From Punica granatum (lineage: Eukaryota > Streptophyta > Magnoliopsida > Myrtales > Lythraceae): DNA of 64,000 bases. The notes under the pieces were generated by a model. That model was given only the letters and a program-made list of their open reading frames with translations. It was not told where the DNA came from and searched no databases. The stretch covers positions 18,996,568-19,060,567 of the forward strand of contig NC_045134.1 of NCBI RefSeq assembly GCF_007655135.1, read 5' to 3'. Every line of letters starts with the position of its first letter. Positions within the stretch are counted from its first letter, which is position 1. Below, piece by piece: positions 1 to 12,939 of this stretch. The position numbers and the translations under genes are program-made.

Positions 1-487
1 TCAACCGAACAACCTTATCATTGGTTGATTCATTTATAGCAGCGGATTAATCTAATATATTTTCTCTAACTAATTGATATGAAGATGCCTTTCAAATTCT
101 TTTCTTTTCTTTATTCTCACAAGTGGACTACACCTGTTTTCCTCCTTATTTCTCTCACTTTATGCCATGATATATTCTTAAACTTTAGGGAGAAGCAAAA
201 TCCTCAAAAGCTATATCATCTAGAAAAAAGATAGTGATCTCCATCATTGATAAATTAAAGTAAAATTGAAACATTCGATGGTTGCTTTCGTCATTATCCT
301 TCTCTTCCACAATAAGGCTCCTTCTGGGTCGATCAGTTCCTTTTGAGAAGTAACTGACCGGTACATTCGGGAAGTGTGTTCACTCACAGAGAGAGAGAGA
401 GAGAGAGATCAGTACATTAGGGCAATGCAACCATGACTGTTGGAGAAGGTTCAAGACAGGCTTAAGATAAGCTATGACGCTTTAAAC
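1..487. other. No gene recognised
   Basis: AT-rich sequence with a short GA microsatellite near 390-408. I see no ORF with recognisable protein features and no structured element. Confidence 0.5.
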
Positions 488-597
488 TGGCCGGTTCAGA
501 AAACAGAAACTTGAACGGGAATAATGGCCGGTTTAGAAAACAGAAACTTCAACGGGAATAATGCCCGGTTCAGAAAACAGAGCCTTGAACGGCAAGC
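488..597 (+). repeat. 37-bp direct tandem repeat, three copies
   Basis: Three consecutive units of about 37 bp start at 488, 525 and 562. Each opens with a variant of TGGCCGGTTCAGAAAACAGA and continues with an AACGGGAATAA-type tail. Units 1 and 2 differ at only a few positions; unit 3 is more diverged and loses its tail. The period is not a multiple of three and I see no coding role. Confidence 0.8.
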
Positions 598-1633
598 CGA
601 GAATTGGCAATAAAGATTAGGCCGCAAGAACTCCTCATGGTTACAATTCTGGATATAACAATGCTCCTTACGGAACTCAAAATATCAATCCTAAAAGAAC
701 TTCGATCGAGCTACAGTAGTTGGAAACCCGTTATTGAAGACGGCAAAGAAATGTGCGCATGGCTCTGACATTGGAAATATCTATACTCAACCACAGGGAG
801 AGAGCAGAATCACAACATAAAAAGTGCGAGCATGGTCTCCGATCTCTGCACTGGGTTTTGAAATTTTTAGCGGAGCATGATTCTTGAGTTAGGATTCATA
901 GAACTGATGATCAGCAAAAATGAAGCAGGACTCATTCGAATATGCAGACTTCTGCGATGTATAAAGGCCATTAATGGGCAAACTTATGATCTTGCATTCT
1001 CATCTGCTGCAATTTAAGGAGATCAGATCATTGTACGTGAAAGCCTAGACGAAATGTTCGAGGTGTCTCGCATCATATTGTCACATAATGAACACGAGGC
1101 ATGTCCAGTATTAATATAGTATGATACGAAATATAACGAGATACGAAGCCAAACCATGAAATAAGCTTAAGATAATAAGCTCTTATTAAGGTCTACGCCC
1201 ATTTCCATACAAAGGTGTCATGCATAACCTTTCCAAGCAACAATTGACTGAGATACCAACATCAAGCAGAATCCATGATTGGAAAGGGACCAATGGAAGC
1301 AGGACGATAAGAGATAGGAATTACCAACCTGTCTATGTTCATGACATGCCTATCCCGGCTCATGGGTGGATCAGTAGACCAGTGTGGCATCATGCTATGC
1401 TACGACGTTGTGGAGGGGGTCTATGCTTGTTGTCTGCAGCCTACCTTCTGACCAACTGATCACGAGATTATGCGAGAATAACAGATCAATTTGTCGCTCA
1501 ATAAGTTGAAGGTCGAGGCAGCATTGCAAAAGGACAATGATTTTCCGGAGTTCGGACTATCCTGTTTGCAATTCTGCTTAATTATATTTTGTTTCCATTG
1601 TTCGGGATGCAATGTGACCGTACAGGTTGGTGT
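598..1633. other. No gene recognised
   Basis: There are short ORFs, for example 79 codons at 1220-1459 on the plus strand, with no recognisable domain. The last ~100 bases resemble the 3' flank of the uL18-like gene found intact at 61607-62680, so this end belongs to an old duplicate of that locus. Confidence 0.45.
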
Positions 1634-1951
1634 TCAGGGACATCGGTGATGCCAAAACAAAATTCTTCTGTAATATATGCCACAGTTATCTGATTGCTGC
1701 CTATATAACGAAGAAAATGAAATCACATAGTTCCCCCCCTTTTGATTTCTCTGTTTGATCTTCAACTTCATTTTGATGCCATTCTCAGTGATAGCCCGTA
1801 GCACGACCCAAGATTCGCCTCCAACACCTCCCCTTTTCTTGTTGAGGTCAGATCGAATTTCATGTCCTAAGAGATCGAGCTCGACAACCTTGCTCGTCAC
1901 CCTGTGGACAATGCACTCATGCACCGAGGCCTTTGAAATGAAAATATCCAA
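1634..1951 (-). pseudogene. C-terminal fragment of a uL18-like (ribosomal L18p/L5e family) gene
   Basis: The minus-strand reading starts inside the family domain with MDIFISKASVHECIVHRVTS, which parallels LDIFISKASVRACIVHRVTS of the intact gene at 61607-62680. It then jumps from the SKVVELDLLGHEI region to ENGIKMKLKIKQRNQKGG, so the central part (the RNACQAVGEVLAQRALADD segment of the parent) is deleted. Homology continues past the stop codon into the parent's 3' flank (around ATTGCTGCCTATA and CACATAGTTCC). There is no N-terminal half and no start context. It is a truncated duplicate of a gene whose intact copy lies 60 kb away; expression is unlikely. Confidence 0.8.
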
Positions 1952-3667
1952 GCAAAATGGTCCTTAGTAAGGACGTTTATGGCTAGAGATTGGTAAGGAC
2001 ATCACTGATGCGATTCTGCATTTCTTTTCCGAAATGCCCATCTGCTACAAGAGCTTAATCGACATTGATTCCTCTTACTCCTAGGATCAATCAGTGGGGA
2101 ACCGTTGGCTACTGCCAACCAGTCAATAACTATGGCCTGTAGTCCCATACCAGAACCTTACTCCACAATCTCAATTGCATTTTTATTGATCAAGGGACCC
2201 GAGGGGAGCCAGTCGTCCTGACAGAACCATGTCGGTTGTTCGCTGCCCATGATGTGCTCGATGAGAGAAGTAACACAGTCTCGCTCAAAGCTTCAACAGT
2301 TTCATCCAAGGTCTGTAGTGTCTTCTGTGTTTCTTTCGTTAAGTGATCCGACCGGGCCTTTATTTTGGTGCCAACAGGCCCAACACTATAAAACAAATCG
2401 GATTGGGGGGTAATTATGGGTAACTATCTATCATCAGAAGCCGAATGCAATGTAGTTGTAGAAATGAAACAAATTCTACCTCGAATGATCTAAAACTTCT
2501 TCAGGAAAAGGACCAACATCAACAATCAATAAAAGCATGAATGATTAATAGACAAAGGTAACAGACACCACCCGAAATGCGAAAAGAATTTTATAATTGC
2601 CTTCATAAACTAAGCAAGCAGAGATTACAATTAGCTCATGACGGGTACAGAGATTAGCAATTTAGCTCTATCTAGAGATACTACTAGGACTGTAGAACTT
2701 GCTGATTGAGTCAGTCTATCATCTAAAGTTGTCCTCAACCACCTCAAAACCAGGTGGTCCAGTTCCAGCAGGTCTCGATGACGCTCGGGGTCCACACCCA
2801 ACTATAAAATCCCGGACTACATCAGACTTAGGACACTTGAAAAGGATACCACTTCCACCCTTGAATATTCTGAGGCCACCATTGCTTGTGTTCCGGAAGT
2901 CGAATTGCAGTAACAACTCAGGGACCTTTGGAGCACCAACTGCCAAAACATGATGAAAGACATTGTCAGGGCTCTAGGTTTTGCATCTGGATGCGATATT
3001 CTGGGCAAGGACCTCGCGGTCAAGTTCTTGGAAGAGAGCAAGGAAGTCGCCCAGGTGTTTCACATACTAGCAGCCAACCCCAACAAAGGCTTGTTGCGTC
3101 TCTGAGTGCTCGATCAACTGGTATCGCTTGGGAGTACAATGATCTGTCCAGAAAAGACTGAGTGGGTCGCAGCAATCTGTTGGCCCCGCCACATCTACGC
3201 ATCCACAAGCAGAGGAGAGGTCTCTGAGAAGCTGATCCATCTAGATGATGGCGTGGAATCTAGACCCTCCATAAACAGCCGGTCGAGGCTGGACATCAAC
3301 CGCTCCACATATAAACATATCTTTCGTCGGATTGGATACACTGGGGATGTCGGTATACATCAGCATGCCCTGTTGATCGAGATAATTCTCTGGAAACAGA
3401 GTCGCGACACCCTGCCACCAAAACCGGCCTCATCATTCGAGGCGATTGGTCTCAAGTTCGGTGTGGAATCTTATGCACAATCAATGGCAGATCGAGGTGG
3501 AGCTGGGTCGTCCACCAATCACCCTCCTCCTCTGGTTCCTCGGGGGCCTCATCTTCCTCAGAAAGGTAGACGATGTCGGATACAGCGGCAGGTGCTGCTC
3601 ATGGAGGAACTCCCTGAAGCCAGAATTGTTGTCATCTAACGGGCAGTCACAGCCGAGATCAACCCTG
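1952..3667. other. Unassigned region with short ORFs on both strands
   Basis: Several overlapping ORFs of 60-177 codons are present. On the plus strand a reading from about 2950 (MMKDIVRALGFASGCDILGK and onward) is protein-like for about 45 residues before a stop, and a 177-codon ORF follows at 3106-3639. On the minus strand a 75-codon ORF at 2719-2946 and a coiled-coil-like 68-codon ORF at 2190-2396 occur. I recognise none of them. The patchwork of frames suggests decayed coding sequence rather than a working gene. Confidence 0.35.
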
Positions 3668-6600
3668 TGTCACGACCCGAAATTTCAGCAAAATTTCCCC
3701 TATATTTCCTCCAATCCATTATCACGTAATAACTATTCACATAAAACACTACTTTCCATAAATCCTCAAAATATATATAACCAATCCAGGAAATTCTAAA
3801 CATCGATAATACACTAAACAAAATTTTCAGATCGTAACATTTTCAAATCCATTATATACAAAAAGAATATGTATCAAATAACCAAAGTCCCTACCTAGTT
3901 CTCCGAGCTGATCCCCGATATCAAAAAGTGGTTCTTCCGCGCAGTTAGAAGCTTATCTGGAAAAATATATGCAGGGCGTGTGCTGCATCTTAGTGAATAC
4001 TATATTTCAAAGCAAAATGACTTATTATTAAATAAATATTTAATTGCAACCCACCAAATATTCAAATAAATAATACAGTCACATCGAATCCAACTATCAA
4101 CTCATCGCACACATATACGGTATATATATATACACACACACAACTATATTAATAATTATATCCAATATAGTAACTAAATTTAGGTTCTACTAAGAAATAC
4201 AAACACAACTCTTCCAACCATTTCCCTAACATCCAATATCACGTAAACATCAAATATCCATTCATCAGCATTCCATAGAAATTCACAACACAATCACTTG
4301 ACAGACTAAACTCTAGCAACAACACGGTTTTTACAGAACATCTTCAGACAATCTCAACACTCATCACATCACCAACAAACATACCAGACAACTAATATAC
4401 AACACAACCAATCAATATAGCCATAGGGTTGCATTTTCTAGCAACAGAGTTATGACGGTACCGTGACCCACACATCTCATTCATATCATCATCAACTCCC
4501 AATATCCATGTCTCATAAGCGGGGACTGTCCATTATCCTCCAATAGGAGGAGTCTAGGCGACCATTTTATATCCCGCCGGATCAGTGATCTAGGCATCCC
4601 TTTTTGTATCCCGTCGGATCAGCGGTTTAGGCGTCCTATTTATATACCGCCGGATCAGCGGTCCCATGGCTATAATCAAATAACAATCACAAGCATAAAC
4701 AATCGCAACCATGCCATCTCACCTCATATAGCATTATACACAAGCGCAATCTCAATCACATTCCAATGGGAGCATATTCACATGACACATCCCATACACA
4801 ATTAGCATCCTCATGTATCCATCCCAATTTCCTATTTCCAAATTATCACAATATCATCACATATCTTCTATATAATCAACATATACATACTATCACGCCA
4901 CATATCACATGTCAAAGTGAAACAAAAAGGGCAATATCTCCCACATCAATTCACACAACCTAGCAAGACCGATTTCTTAATATCTAACTATCACAATATT
5001 CTTCTTAGATAATATATATATATATATATATAATACATCATTTTACAAGGGAATAGAGTACTCACATAACATATATACACACACACAGATATATATATAT
5101 ATATATATATCATTTCACAATGCAATGAAGTATTCACAGATAATTCCCAAAAGAATAGTTCACTGGCTCGAGCCTTTAGAATCCAGATATTCGGTCTCCT
5201 CGATCCCTATCCATTACAATAATAAAATATCACCTAATATGCAAAATAATATCATAATATACATGTTAGTTCTGTCAAACTATTGTTCCCACTTTACATA
5301 AAGCAGAGGAATACTTTACTAAACAAGTCCCCCATTAATCTACGAATGAGAACATTAAAAATAAAACTTCCTCTACCCCCATGATCAAACTTTCACCCAA
5401 ACAATTGCAATCAATAGAAATTGTCAAGTATAAATTAAGAATGTAAATTCGAATCCTTTGTCAAAACTTCGAAAACTCAATCAAATTCATCTAATCGAAT
5501 TCCTTCGGCTCTAGACATGACTAAATTCACTCTAACAAGAGATAACTCTAACTTCACTAAACTCATTAGACACCCGTACTTAAGCTATGAAAAACTCACT
5601 TACTTCAACTAACTAACCCAAATCGTATAGGAAGAATACAACTAAGTATATAAGTTCAACCCCTTCATCAATGCTCTGCAACTATTGCCTCTTCGGTCTC
5701 TATATCCCATAAGCATGACAATCTTTAAGTTATATCAAGTTCGTACTCCATATTTACCAAGTTCATACTGACAAATGGGACCCCATCATCCTCAAAGAAA
5801 AGTCGTTAAAACGCATGGGCTCCAACTTATAGATAGATAATCAATCGTCACTGGAAAAAAATGCTTAATAATTCAAGACAAAATGAAATTCCCTGCTGCC
5901 ATTGCCATCACAGCCAATTCCACCACCTAAATATTAGCTCACTATACATCTTGCCATTAGTTAGTTTATTTGACATTTTATAACCGTCATTAGTATCTTA
6001 AAAGTTCCCCAATGCAATTTCATCAATCTTGACCATAGTTGACCACTCACTCTGCGCTCAATTTCATTTCGTATTCCTCTTATTTCATTTCAGAATTTAT
6101 TCAAGGCAATAAGCAAGTAGCTCAACCCAAAACTTGTCTAGGCAAGAAAAATAAACTTGATCCTGTCCAACCCAAGAAAACTATCAACTCAAGTGCAACA
6201 ATCTAAAATCAAGCAAACTCAACCGTGAGGAACTATACATAGTTCACGACCACATCTATACCCATTCAAGTTCGTAAGACTCACTAGCTTCATCAAATTT
6301 AACTAATTTTCACACAAGTCAAGCCTCAAGCAAGCAAAACACAAAAATTTAAGTATATTGGCTAACTCGACTAATTTGGAGAAATCTACCTCGTTTCAAG
6401 TCTTAGATGCAAATAAATCCCATGAAACTTCCTCAAATAGTTTAACCTTCAAACCTATAACCAAAATCTCCGAGAAAGAGAGGTTGGAAAGGAAACAGGT
6501 GACCACAGGATTGGGCTTTCAGGGACATGCACGGAGATTCCTCTGCTTCTGCAGGTTCCTCCCACTTCATCCTATTTTCTCTCTCCCTCTCCCTCTCTCT

Positions 6601-6871
6601 CTCTCTCTTCCCCTGGTTTTGCTCTGTTTCCTTCTTCCTTTTTTTTCGAAGAACACCCCCCATAGCCCAAAACAAAACAAGAAAAAGCAAAAGAAAGAAG
6701 TCAATGGCGGTGGAAACTCAGGAAAAAAAGGGGAAAGAGTCTTGGGCCACGTGGGGCCTTTGCAACCTCTTTTTTTTTTTTTGCCCTTTCTTTCAGCCAC
6801 TCTGACGTTCCAGTGATGCTTGTTAGCAACGGGTCCTGGAGGCATATGGGTTTCCGGGCTAGGGCGTTTCA
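3668..6871 (+). mobile_element. Long LTR-like element, relative of the insertion at 32128-35427 (opposite orientation)
   Basis: It begins with TGTCACGACCCGAAATTTC. The first ~400 bp align with the reverse complement of the 35427 end of the unit 2 insertion, including a shared GCTGATCCCCGATATC block, and later blocks align as well. Both copies carry a GCCGGATCAGCGG-type tandem array, here at about 4555-4660 (three to four decayed units). The right end is inferred from length and a terminal TTTCA near 6871; I see no convincing target duplication, so this boundary is approximate. No protein-coding ORF is visible. The simplest reading is an old solo LTR or non-autonomous LTR element of a family with ~3.2-kb LTRs. 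Confidence 0.6.
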
Positions 6872-7566
6872 AGATATTTCTTACCAATTCCATTGATGGG
6901 TCTAATGGATCAGTGATTGAGAGACTGAGAGTAAGGAGAACAGAGGAGGAGAAGGAAGTGGAAGAAATCCGATTTCTCTCAAACTAGTCTGAAATTTGCC
7001 AACTAATATTTGTTTCCGACCCGTTGAGAGAATTGGTCGTTTATCTGTTGACACTTCGATTCAAATTAGGAAATTTCTTGAGTTGCAATATACGTAACGA
7101 AAATCTAATCGATTAATTAATTCAGATTAGGGAATTTTCAGACCGTTGCATAGTTCATTGGGGTTGTCAACAAGGAAATTTTTTTTTTATAAGGGAGACA
7201 AATGGATTTTTAGTAAAATGAGATATATGATAGATATCAAATATATTTTAATTCAATAAAATTCTGATATATCCAATGTTATATAATCATAGAGTTGCGC
7301 ATTAAATTTGCACAATCTTGTGGCAAATTTAAGAGTAAAAAAATCATATTTAAGAGTATCGTGTAAAATATATTATGAGCATCATATTTCACAATATAAT
7401 AATGGAAAGGTGATCTATTTTGGTAGGAACTTATATATTGAAACTATGTCCCATGAATTTTTCAAAAATCTATAAAATATAAGATATTGATGTAGCATTA
7501 CAAGAGAACTTTAAAATTTCTATGGCATGGCAGCTTCAGGGAAGATGGTAGACAAATTTGATGGGG
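6872..7566. other. AT-rich, no gene recognised
   Basis: This lies between the LTR-like element and the left edge of repeat unit 1. No ORF or element signature is visible. Confidence 0.45.
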
Positions 7567-7978
7567 TGGCCCTACGAGAAAACAACTTCAAAATGTAATA
7601 TAAAATCACTCGAGTATTGATTATCTTTGGAATTTGAAGATCATGGAGCGAGACCTTGAAATAATGAAGATAATAAAGATATATAAATTTAGTTTACATA
7701 GAATTGAGACAATCAAAAAAGAATTTAACATACGAAAATTAATTGAGCATCATTTATATTAATTTTAGTATGTTCTTATTGAATTAATTTCTCCATAGCC
7801 CCATCAGTGTTTGAGAGAGCATGCCATAGAACGTATGGTCTCCAAATGAGAAACAATTCAACAACCCCTTGAATTGTAGAATTGTAACCACTACCTTTGA
7901 ATCCCACAAACAAGATGACTTTTGGAACCACTTCCCTCGCGGTCGAAGTGGTGTGTGAAAGCTCTAATGCTACTTATG

Positions 7979-7987
7979 CCCAATTAA
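7979..7987 (+). repeat. 9-bp target-site duplication, left copy
   Basis: CCCAATTAA here is repeated exactly at 15237-15245, flanking the Mutator-like element. The paralogous empty site in unit 2 reads CCCTATTAA at 27785-27793. Confidence 0.85.
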
Positions 7988-8877
7988 AGACAAAATGAAC
8001 AATTTGGTCCTGGAAATATGCATGTCAAGGCAAAAGCATCCCGAAAAGATATTATATGTACGATTTGGTCCGAACGTTTCAAACGTTTGTACGAATTCGT
8101 CCTTCCATTCGAAAAAACTCAGGTCCCTGATGGATAGCGTCCCAACGTTAACGGCTATTGCCGTCACCCCCCTCCCCCTCCTCCCCCCGATTTCCTTCCC
8201 GCCCCAAATTGCCCCAAATTGGAGCTTCTCCTGCTTCAATCAACCCTAATTGAACACCCCGCTTCTGCTCCACTCTTCCAATTTGACGAATCGCCTCAAG
8301 ATTTCTGCGATTAAGAGTGTCGACTTTTATCTTCCGAAGTCGCAATCGTTACTTTCGGTCGTTTTCCGGCGAGAATCAGTTGGGACGAACCGCTATAGGG
8401 GAAGCCGAAGTCGTTCGATCCGTCGCCTGAATGAGGACCAGGTTAGTTAGCGTTACCCGAATGCTGTTGGTTTCTGCCTTGAAAATTACCGTTTGCCCCT
8501 GCTCATCTTGGTGTCCCGCTCGAAATTGCCCCAAATCGATCAAACCCTAATTGGTTTATGCAATTTAGGTTTGTTTTTGGGTTTATCACATCTGGGCGGG
8601 GAGGCTAGAGGCGACATTTGTTGTTGTGGGCTTGATTTGCCCGAGCTCTGTTCCATTCTCCCTGGTCTGCTTATTCAGCAACGCCGAAGAACCTGAAGGT
8701 CACTGATCCAGGTAAAGTCTTGTAATTGCTGCTCCACTTTTTCTTCGATGCGTGCATTCATCGGCCATTGTCGCTGCATAGTAGATTTTGCAATTCTCTA
8801 ATTAATTGCTTGAAAAAGGTGTGGACTTTGGGGCTGTGGATCTTGCTTGTTCGTTTGATTTGTATGATTGAACTGTT
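7988..8877 (+). repeat. Left terminal inverted repeat of the MULE
   Basis: It matches the reverse complement of 14229-15236, from ACAATTTGGTCC at the tip to TTTGTATGATTGAACTGT at the inner end. The arm includes GGTAAAGTCTTG, which resembles a 5' splice site, so it may supply the promoter and an untranslated leader; that is inference. Confidence 0.85.
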
Positions 8878-10007
8878 TCTTGTTGCTTTGCTATTAAATT
8901 TGCTGGAGCTTATGGAGAATTTGCTACTAGGGGAAGTTGCTGCTGAAAGATTTTTGCAATTCAGTGTGTTGTCTGTGATTCGAAGTTGAAATCGTGGTTG
9001 CCGCTGGTAAGAAGTTGGTCGCCCGATTGTTGGTTGCTACAGGAGTTGGAACTTGGCAGTGTTGATCATCCGTTAGCAGTCAATTGTTGGTTGCGCAGTT
9101 TTGAGCATCCGAGAAGCCCGATTGTCGCTGATGGGGAGCAGGTCGGTTGAAATGCCGATTAATGGTGTTCTGCTGTGTTGAAAGTCGGATTGGTTTTGGT
9201 TTTGGTTTGTTGTTGCAGATGGTGTTTTGCTGTGTTGTTTTGTTGCAACGTTGTCCGATTGTTCATAATGTACTAGATGGTTTGCTGTTGGACTCCGAGC
9301 TAACATTGTGAGGGTTGGATAACAGATGGTGTAATGGTGACATTTATCTGTTCAGTGGATATCCATGATCTCTTCTATTTGTTGATCAAAATGCCTTGAA
9401 TGCAATAAAATTAAGATTACAGTTGACACAATGTTTATAACTCCTTTGTCCCCTTTAAATCAAGGGTGAATATGTGGGTTTGGAAATTGGACATTGGTAG
9501 ATACATAGACATACTTATCATAGTTGAAGGCAAATTATACCTGTCAAGGTTTCGGAGATACTTATCATACATGATAAAATGCAACCGCTTGAAGAGCCTG
9601 TCAGCGCATCAAATAGGTTGTAGAGAAACTTATCGCATCTGCTATAGTAGTACAGGCTGGTGCAATTTGCGCAAAGGCATATCGTGCAACAGTTTTCTTG
9701 TCATCCACCTAAAGGGCAAAGAAATTGGTGTCAGTGCTGACTTCCATTCTATTAACCCATCCACAAGTCTCATACTGGACAAATTATGATTTTAGTAATT
9801 GCATTTAATCAAAGAGGTAACAGTCCATCGACAGAAAGAACTTGAATAGCCATACTGGTTGAGCTTGAATAGAAGAGTGACCCACCATCCCCATCCACTG
9901 CTTCCTGAGAAGAACTATATTTATATTTAATATAATACATTGCACGATATATCTATTTATGCTTTCTGTTTGGTATTATATTTACATTTACTATATTGTT
10001 TGGTTTT
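8878..10007. other. MULE internal 5' region, no gene recognised
   Basis: GT-rich stretches (9000-9310) and short ORFs precede the transposase reading frame. I see no recognisable domain; it is probably leader and intron sequence of the transposase. Confidence 0.5.
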
Positions 10008-12857
10008 ATGAACGATTATGAGGTTAGTGAGGAGGATAATGTTGAAGGATATGATGTAGATGGACAGGGGGATCATTTTGAATATGAATGTACTGAACAG
10101 GTTGATTCAGGGGTTTACTGGGATGAAGAATGTATATTTAATGACGATGTTGAAGGTCATTTAGGTGAAGAAGAATAGCATCCTGGCGATCGATCAGATT
10201 TTGAAAATGAGGAGCAGATAGTTGTTAGATTATCACAAACAACAACGGATATGGTCATCTCCAGCGATGAAGAGGAAGGCTATATTTCAGAAGAGTTAGT
10301 AGACAAGTGTATCTCTGATGATGACAAGAGTGAAGAGGAGTTGAGAAAGTACCCCGAGTTTGATGAGAATGCCACATTTGGGGAGGTTCAATTACAGTTA
10401 CACATGTTATTCCCGAACTTAATTATGTTCAAGAAAGCTGTGACATATTATAATATATCAATAGGAAGGGTATTCAAGTTTGTGAAGAATGACAACGAAA
10501 GGGTTAGGGCAAAGTGTAGATCGGAAGGGTGCAAATGGGAGATCTTCTGTTTTTGGAGTAATGTGGTGAAAACTTTCAAAGTAAAGAAGTTCGTGGAGCC
10601 ACATACTTGTGCTAGGGGGTTCAAAAACAAGCAAGCTAATAAGAAGTGGTTGGCTACTCAACTAGTTGATGAATTAAGATCATACCCGACGATGTCAGCA
10701 CATGATACTTTTGAGTGGTTTAAAAGGTATAGAGGTATTCATGTAGATGACTATAAGATATACAGAGCAATGAGGTTGGCCAAAACAATTGTAGAGGGAT
10801 TTGAGAAGTTGCACTATCATAAATTGTGGGACTACTGTGAGGAACTTAGGAGGCGGAATTCTAATTCTACATTTGGTTTGCAAGTAAATAGACCTACTCT
10901 AGAGTTGCCATGCCACCAACATTTGATAGGCTATACATTTGCTTTAATGCAAATGTTCAGGGGTTTAAAGCAGGATGCAAGGCCCTCATTGGGCTGGATG
11001 GGTGTTTTCTAAGGGGTATTACGGAGGACAATTACTGTCTGCTGTTGCTCAAGATGACAATCAACATTTCTATGTGATTGCAGTAGCTGTTGTTGAGCAA
11101 GAAAGCAGGGATACATGGAGTTGGTTTTTGACAAATTTGCTTGGGGATATTGGACAGTACAGTGACAATGGTTGGAACTTTATATCAAATCAACAGAAGG
11201 TACCTATCAACCAAGCAACTCTAATTTTTTAATATTAACTAAAACTAGAATTTTATATGACAATAAATATTCTTGCAGGGTTTGAAATTGGCTTTAGAGG
11301 AATTATGTCCTGGTGCTCCACATAGGAATTGTGTATTGCACATATGGAGGAACTTCTACAGCAAGTACAAGAACATGGACCTAACCAAGTAACTCTGGAA
11401 ATGGGCAAGAAGTACTACAATGGTGGAGTTTGATCAGAATATGATGATAATGAAGAGAATGAATGAGGATGCATGGGCATAGCTGAAAAGATTCAAGTCC
11501 GACGCTTGGAGCAAAGCTGGATTTAGTGATTATCCTAAGAATGATAATCTACTAAACAATACTTGTGAGCAGTTTAACTCGAAGATTGTGAAGTTTAGAG
11601 GTAAGCCAATCATTATGATGCTTGAAGAAATTAGATGTTATTTGATGGGGAAGATGAATAAGCACAGATTGAGGGCAAATAGCTTTGTGGGTCCAATTTG
11701 TCTAGCAAGACAAAGTAGGCTAGACAAGTGTAGAAAAGATAGTTCATATTGGACCCCTGAATGGGTTGGTGATGCAGCGGGTTACAAATTTCAAGTATGG
11801 AAAAGGCCCCAATGTAAGGTGGTAGATTTAGGTGCTAGGACTTGCAGTTGTAGAATGTGGCAATTAACCCGGATACCAGACTTGCAGTTGTAGAATGTGG
11901 CAATTAACCGGGATACCATGTGCACATGCTATTGCTTGCATGGCTTACAATAATTTGGAACCCGAGAAGTATGTTCATTCTTGGTATTCCACCGAATGAT
12001 GGAGAGCCACTTATGTCCCATACATTGAACCAATTACGGGTGAAAATGACTGGCACCGCACTGAACTGCCACCAATTGAGCCACCTGCATTTAAAAGACT
12101 GTCTGGAGGGCCTAAGCAAAAGAGAAGGCAATCTGAGGGTGAGGCAAGCAACTGTAGCAACTCCTCCAAGGCAACAAGAAAGTATGGTGAGACTCACTGC
12201 TCTAGATGTGGAGAGGCCGGGCACAACATTAGGAGATGTACGAAAGAAGCCACTAATGATGCTCCAAATAAGAGGGGGAACATAAGAACAACTAGGGGTC
12301 CTAATGCATCCGATTCACAGGTATAATAATTGTTTATTATGTTAACTATGATAAATCCAATTGGCTTTGTCTTATAAAAGCTCTTTTGCTCTTTTGGTAG
12401 GTTCGACCCCCATTAGGCCCCTTAGGCCCCTCAAGCCCCATTGTAGGGTCTCAAGACTCTATCATCCTCGGGTCTAGCGTACCTGTTTCAGCTTCACATT
12501 CTTTTGCTCAGGTTGATTTAATATACTTGAGTATTGAAATTATTTTTACTTAGGGAAGCTAACATATAAATCTTGTTTTTATAGGTTCAAAGAAGGCCTT
12601 TTAGCTCTGGAATGGGAATACCAGCAAATGAAGGTCCTAATTGGAGGCCTCTAACACCATTTAATCCATCTCCAAGTCCAAGCACATTTTCATTCAGGTT
12701 ACCTGCAGCAGTGATGGGTAGAGGCAATTGTAGTACTCATGCTTATAGACCTCCTCCTATAAAGCCAACAGTGCTTCCACAAGTTTCAATAGCTTTAGCG
12801 TCAACTTCCCAGTCAAGCTCATCACAAGGATCAAACACTATCAGTCGAAGATCTTGA
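10008..12857 (+). pseudogene. MuDR-type transposase, decayed
   Basis: Domains in order: an acidic N-terminus; a Mutator DNA-binding-type domain (about 10390-10640, CRSEGCKWEIFCFW and PHTC); a MULE catalytic domain (LIGLDGCFLRG, then YYGGQLLSAVAQDD); a SWIM zinc finger (CSC...CAHAIAC, 11840-11940); and a CCHC knuckle (CSRCGEAGHNIRRC, about 12200-12240). A Pro/Ser-rich tail ends ISRRS at 12857. A GT-AG intron lies at about 11200-11279 and two more probably lie after 12320. Lesions: in-frame TAG at 10176-10178; two frame changes near 10960-11025; stops near 11390 and 11480; and a 40-bp tandem duplication (11839-11918) that breaks the SWIM motif. It is a relic of a protein that would cut and paste this element class in the nucleus. 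Confidence 0.88.
11839..11918 (+). repeat. 40-bp perfect-type tandem duplication inside the transposase
   Basis: Two consecutive 40-bp units share GACTTGCAGTTGTAGAATGT and differ at a single base. The length is not a multiple of three, so the SWIM zinc finger is shifted out of frame. Confidence 0.88.
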
Positions 12858-12939
12858 GGAGTTAATGGACATAGCAGTTTGTATAGTTTTGATTGTAGTT
12901 TCACCGAATTAAATGTCAACAAGAACTGCAATAGTTGTA

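Noticed and set aside
6358..6893. Overlapping ORFs on both strands around CT-rich and A-rich tracts
   Set aside because: Low-complexity sequence near the end of the LTR-like element produces long frames; no domain is visible.
7521..7600. Possible retroelement gag start (MAASGKMVDKFDG-like reading)
   Set aside because: Only about 24 codons before a stop, and no further gag, LTR or primer site nearby.
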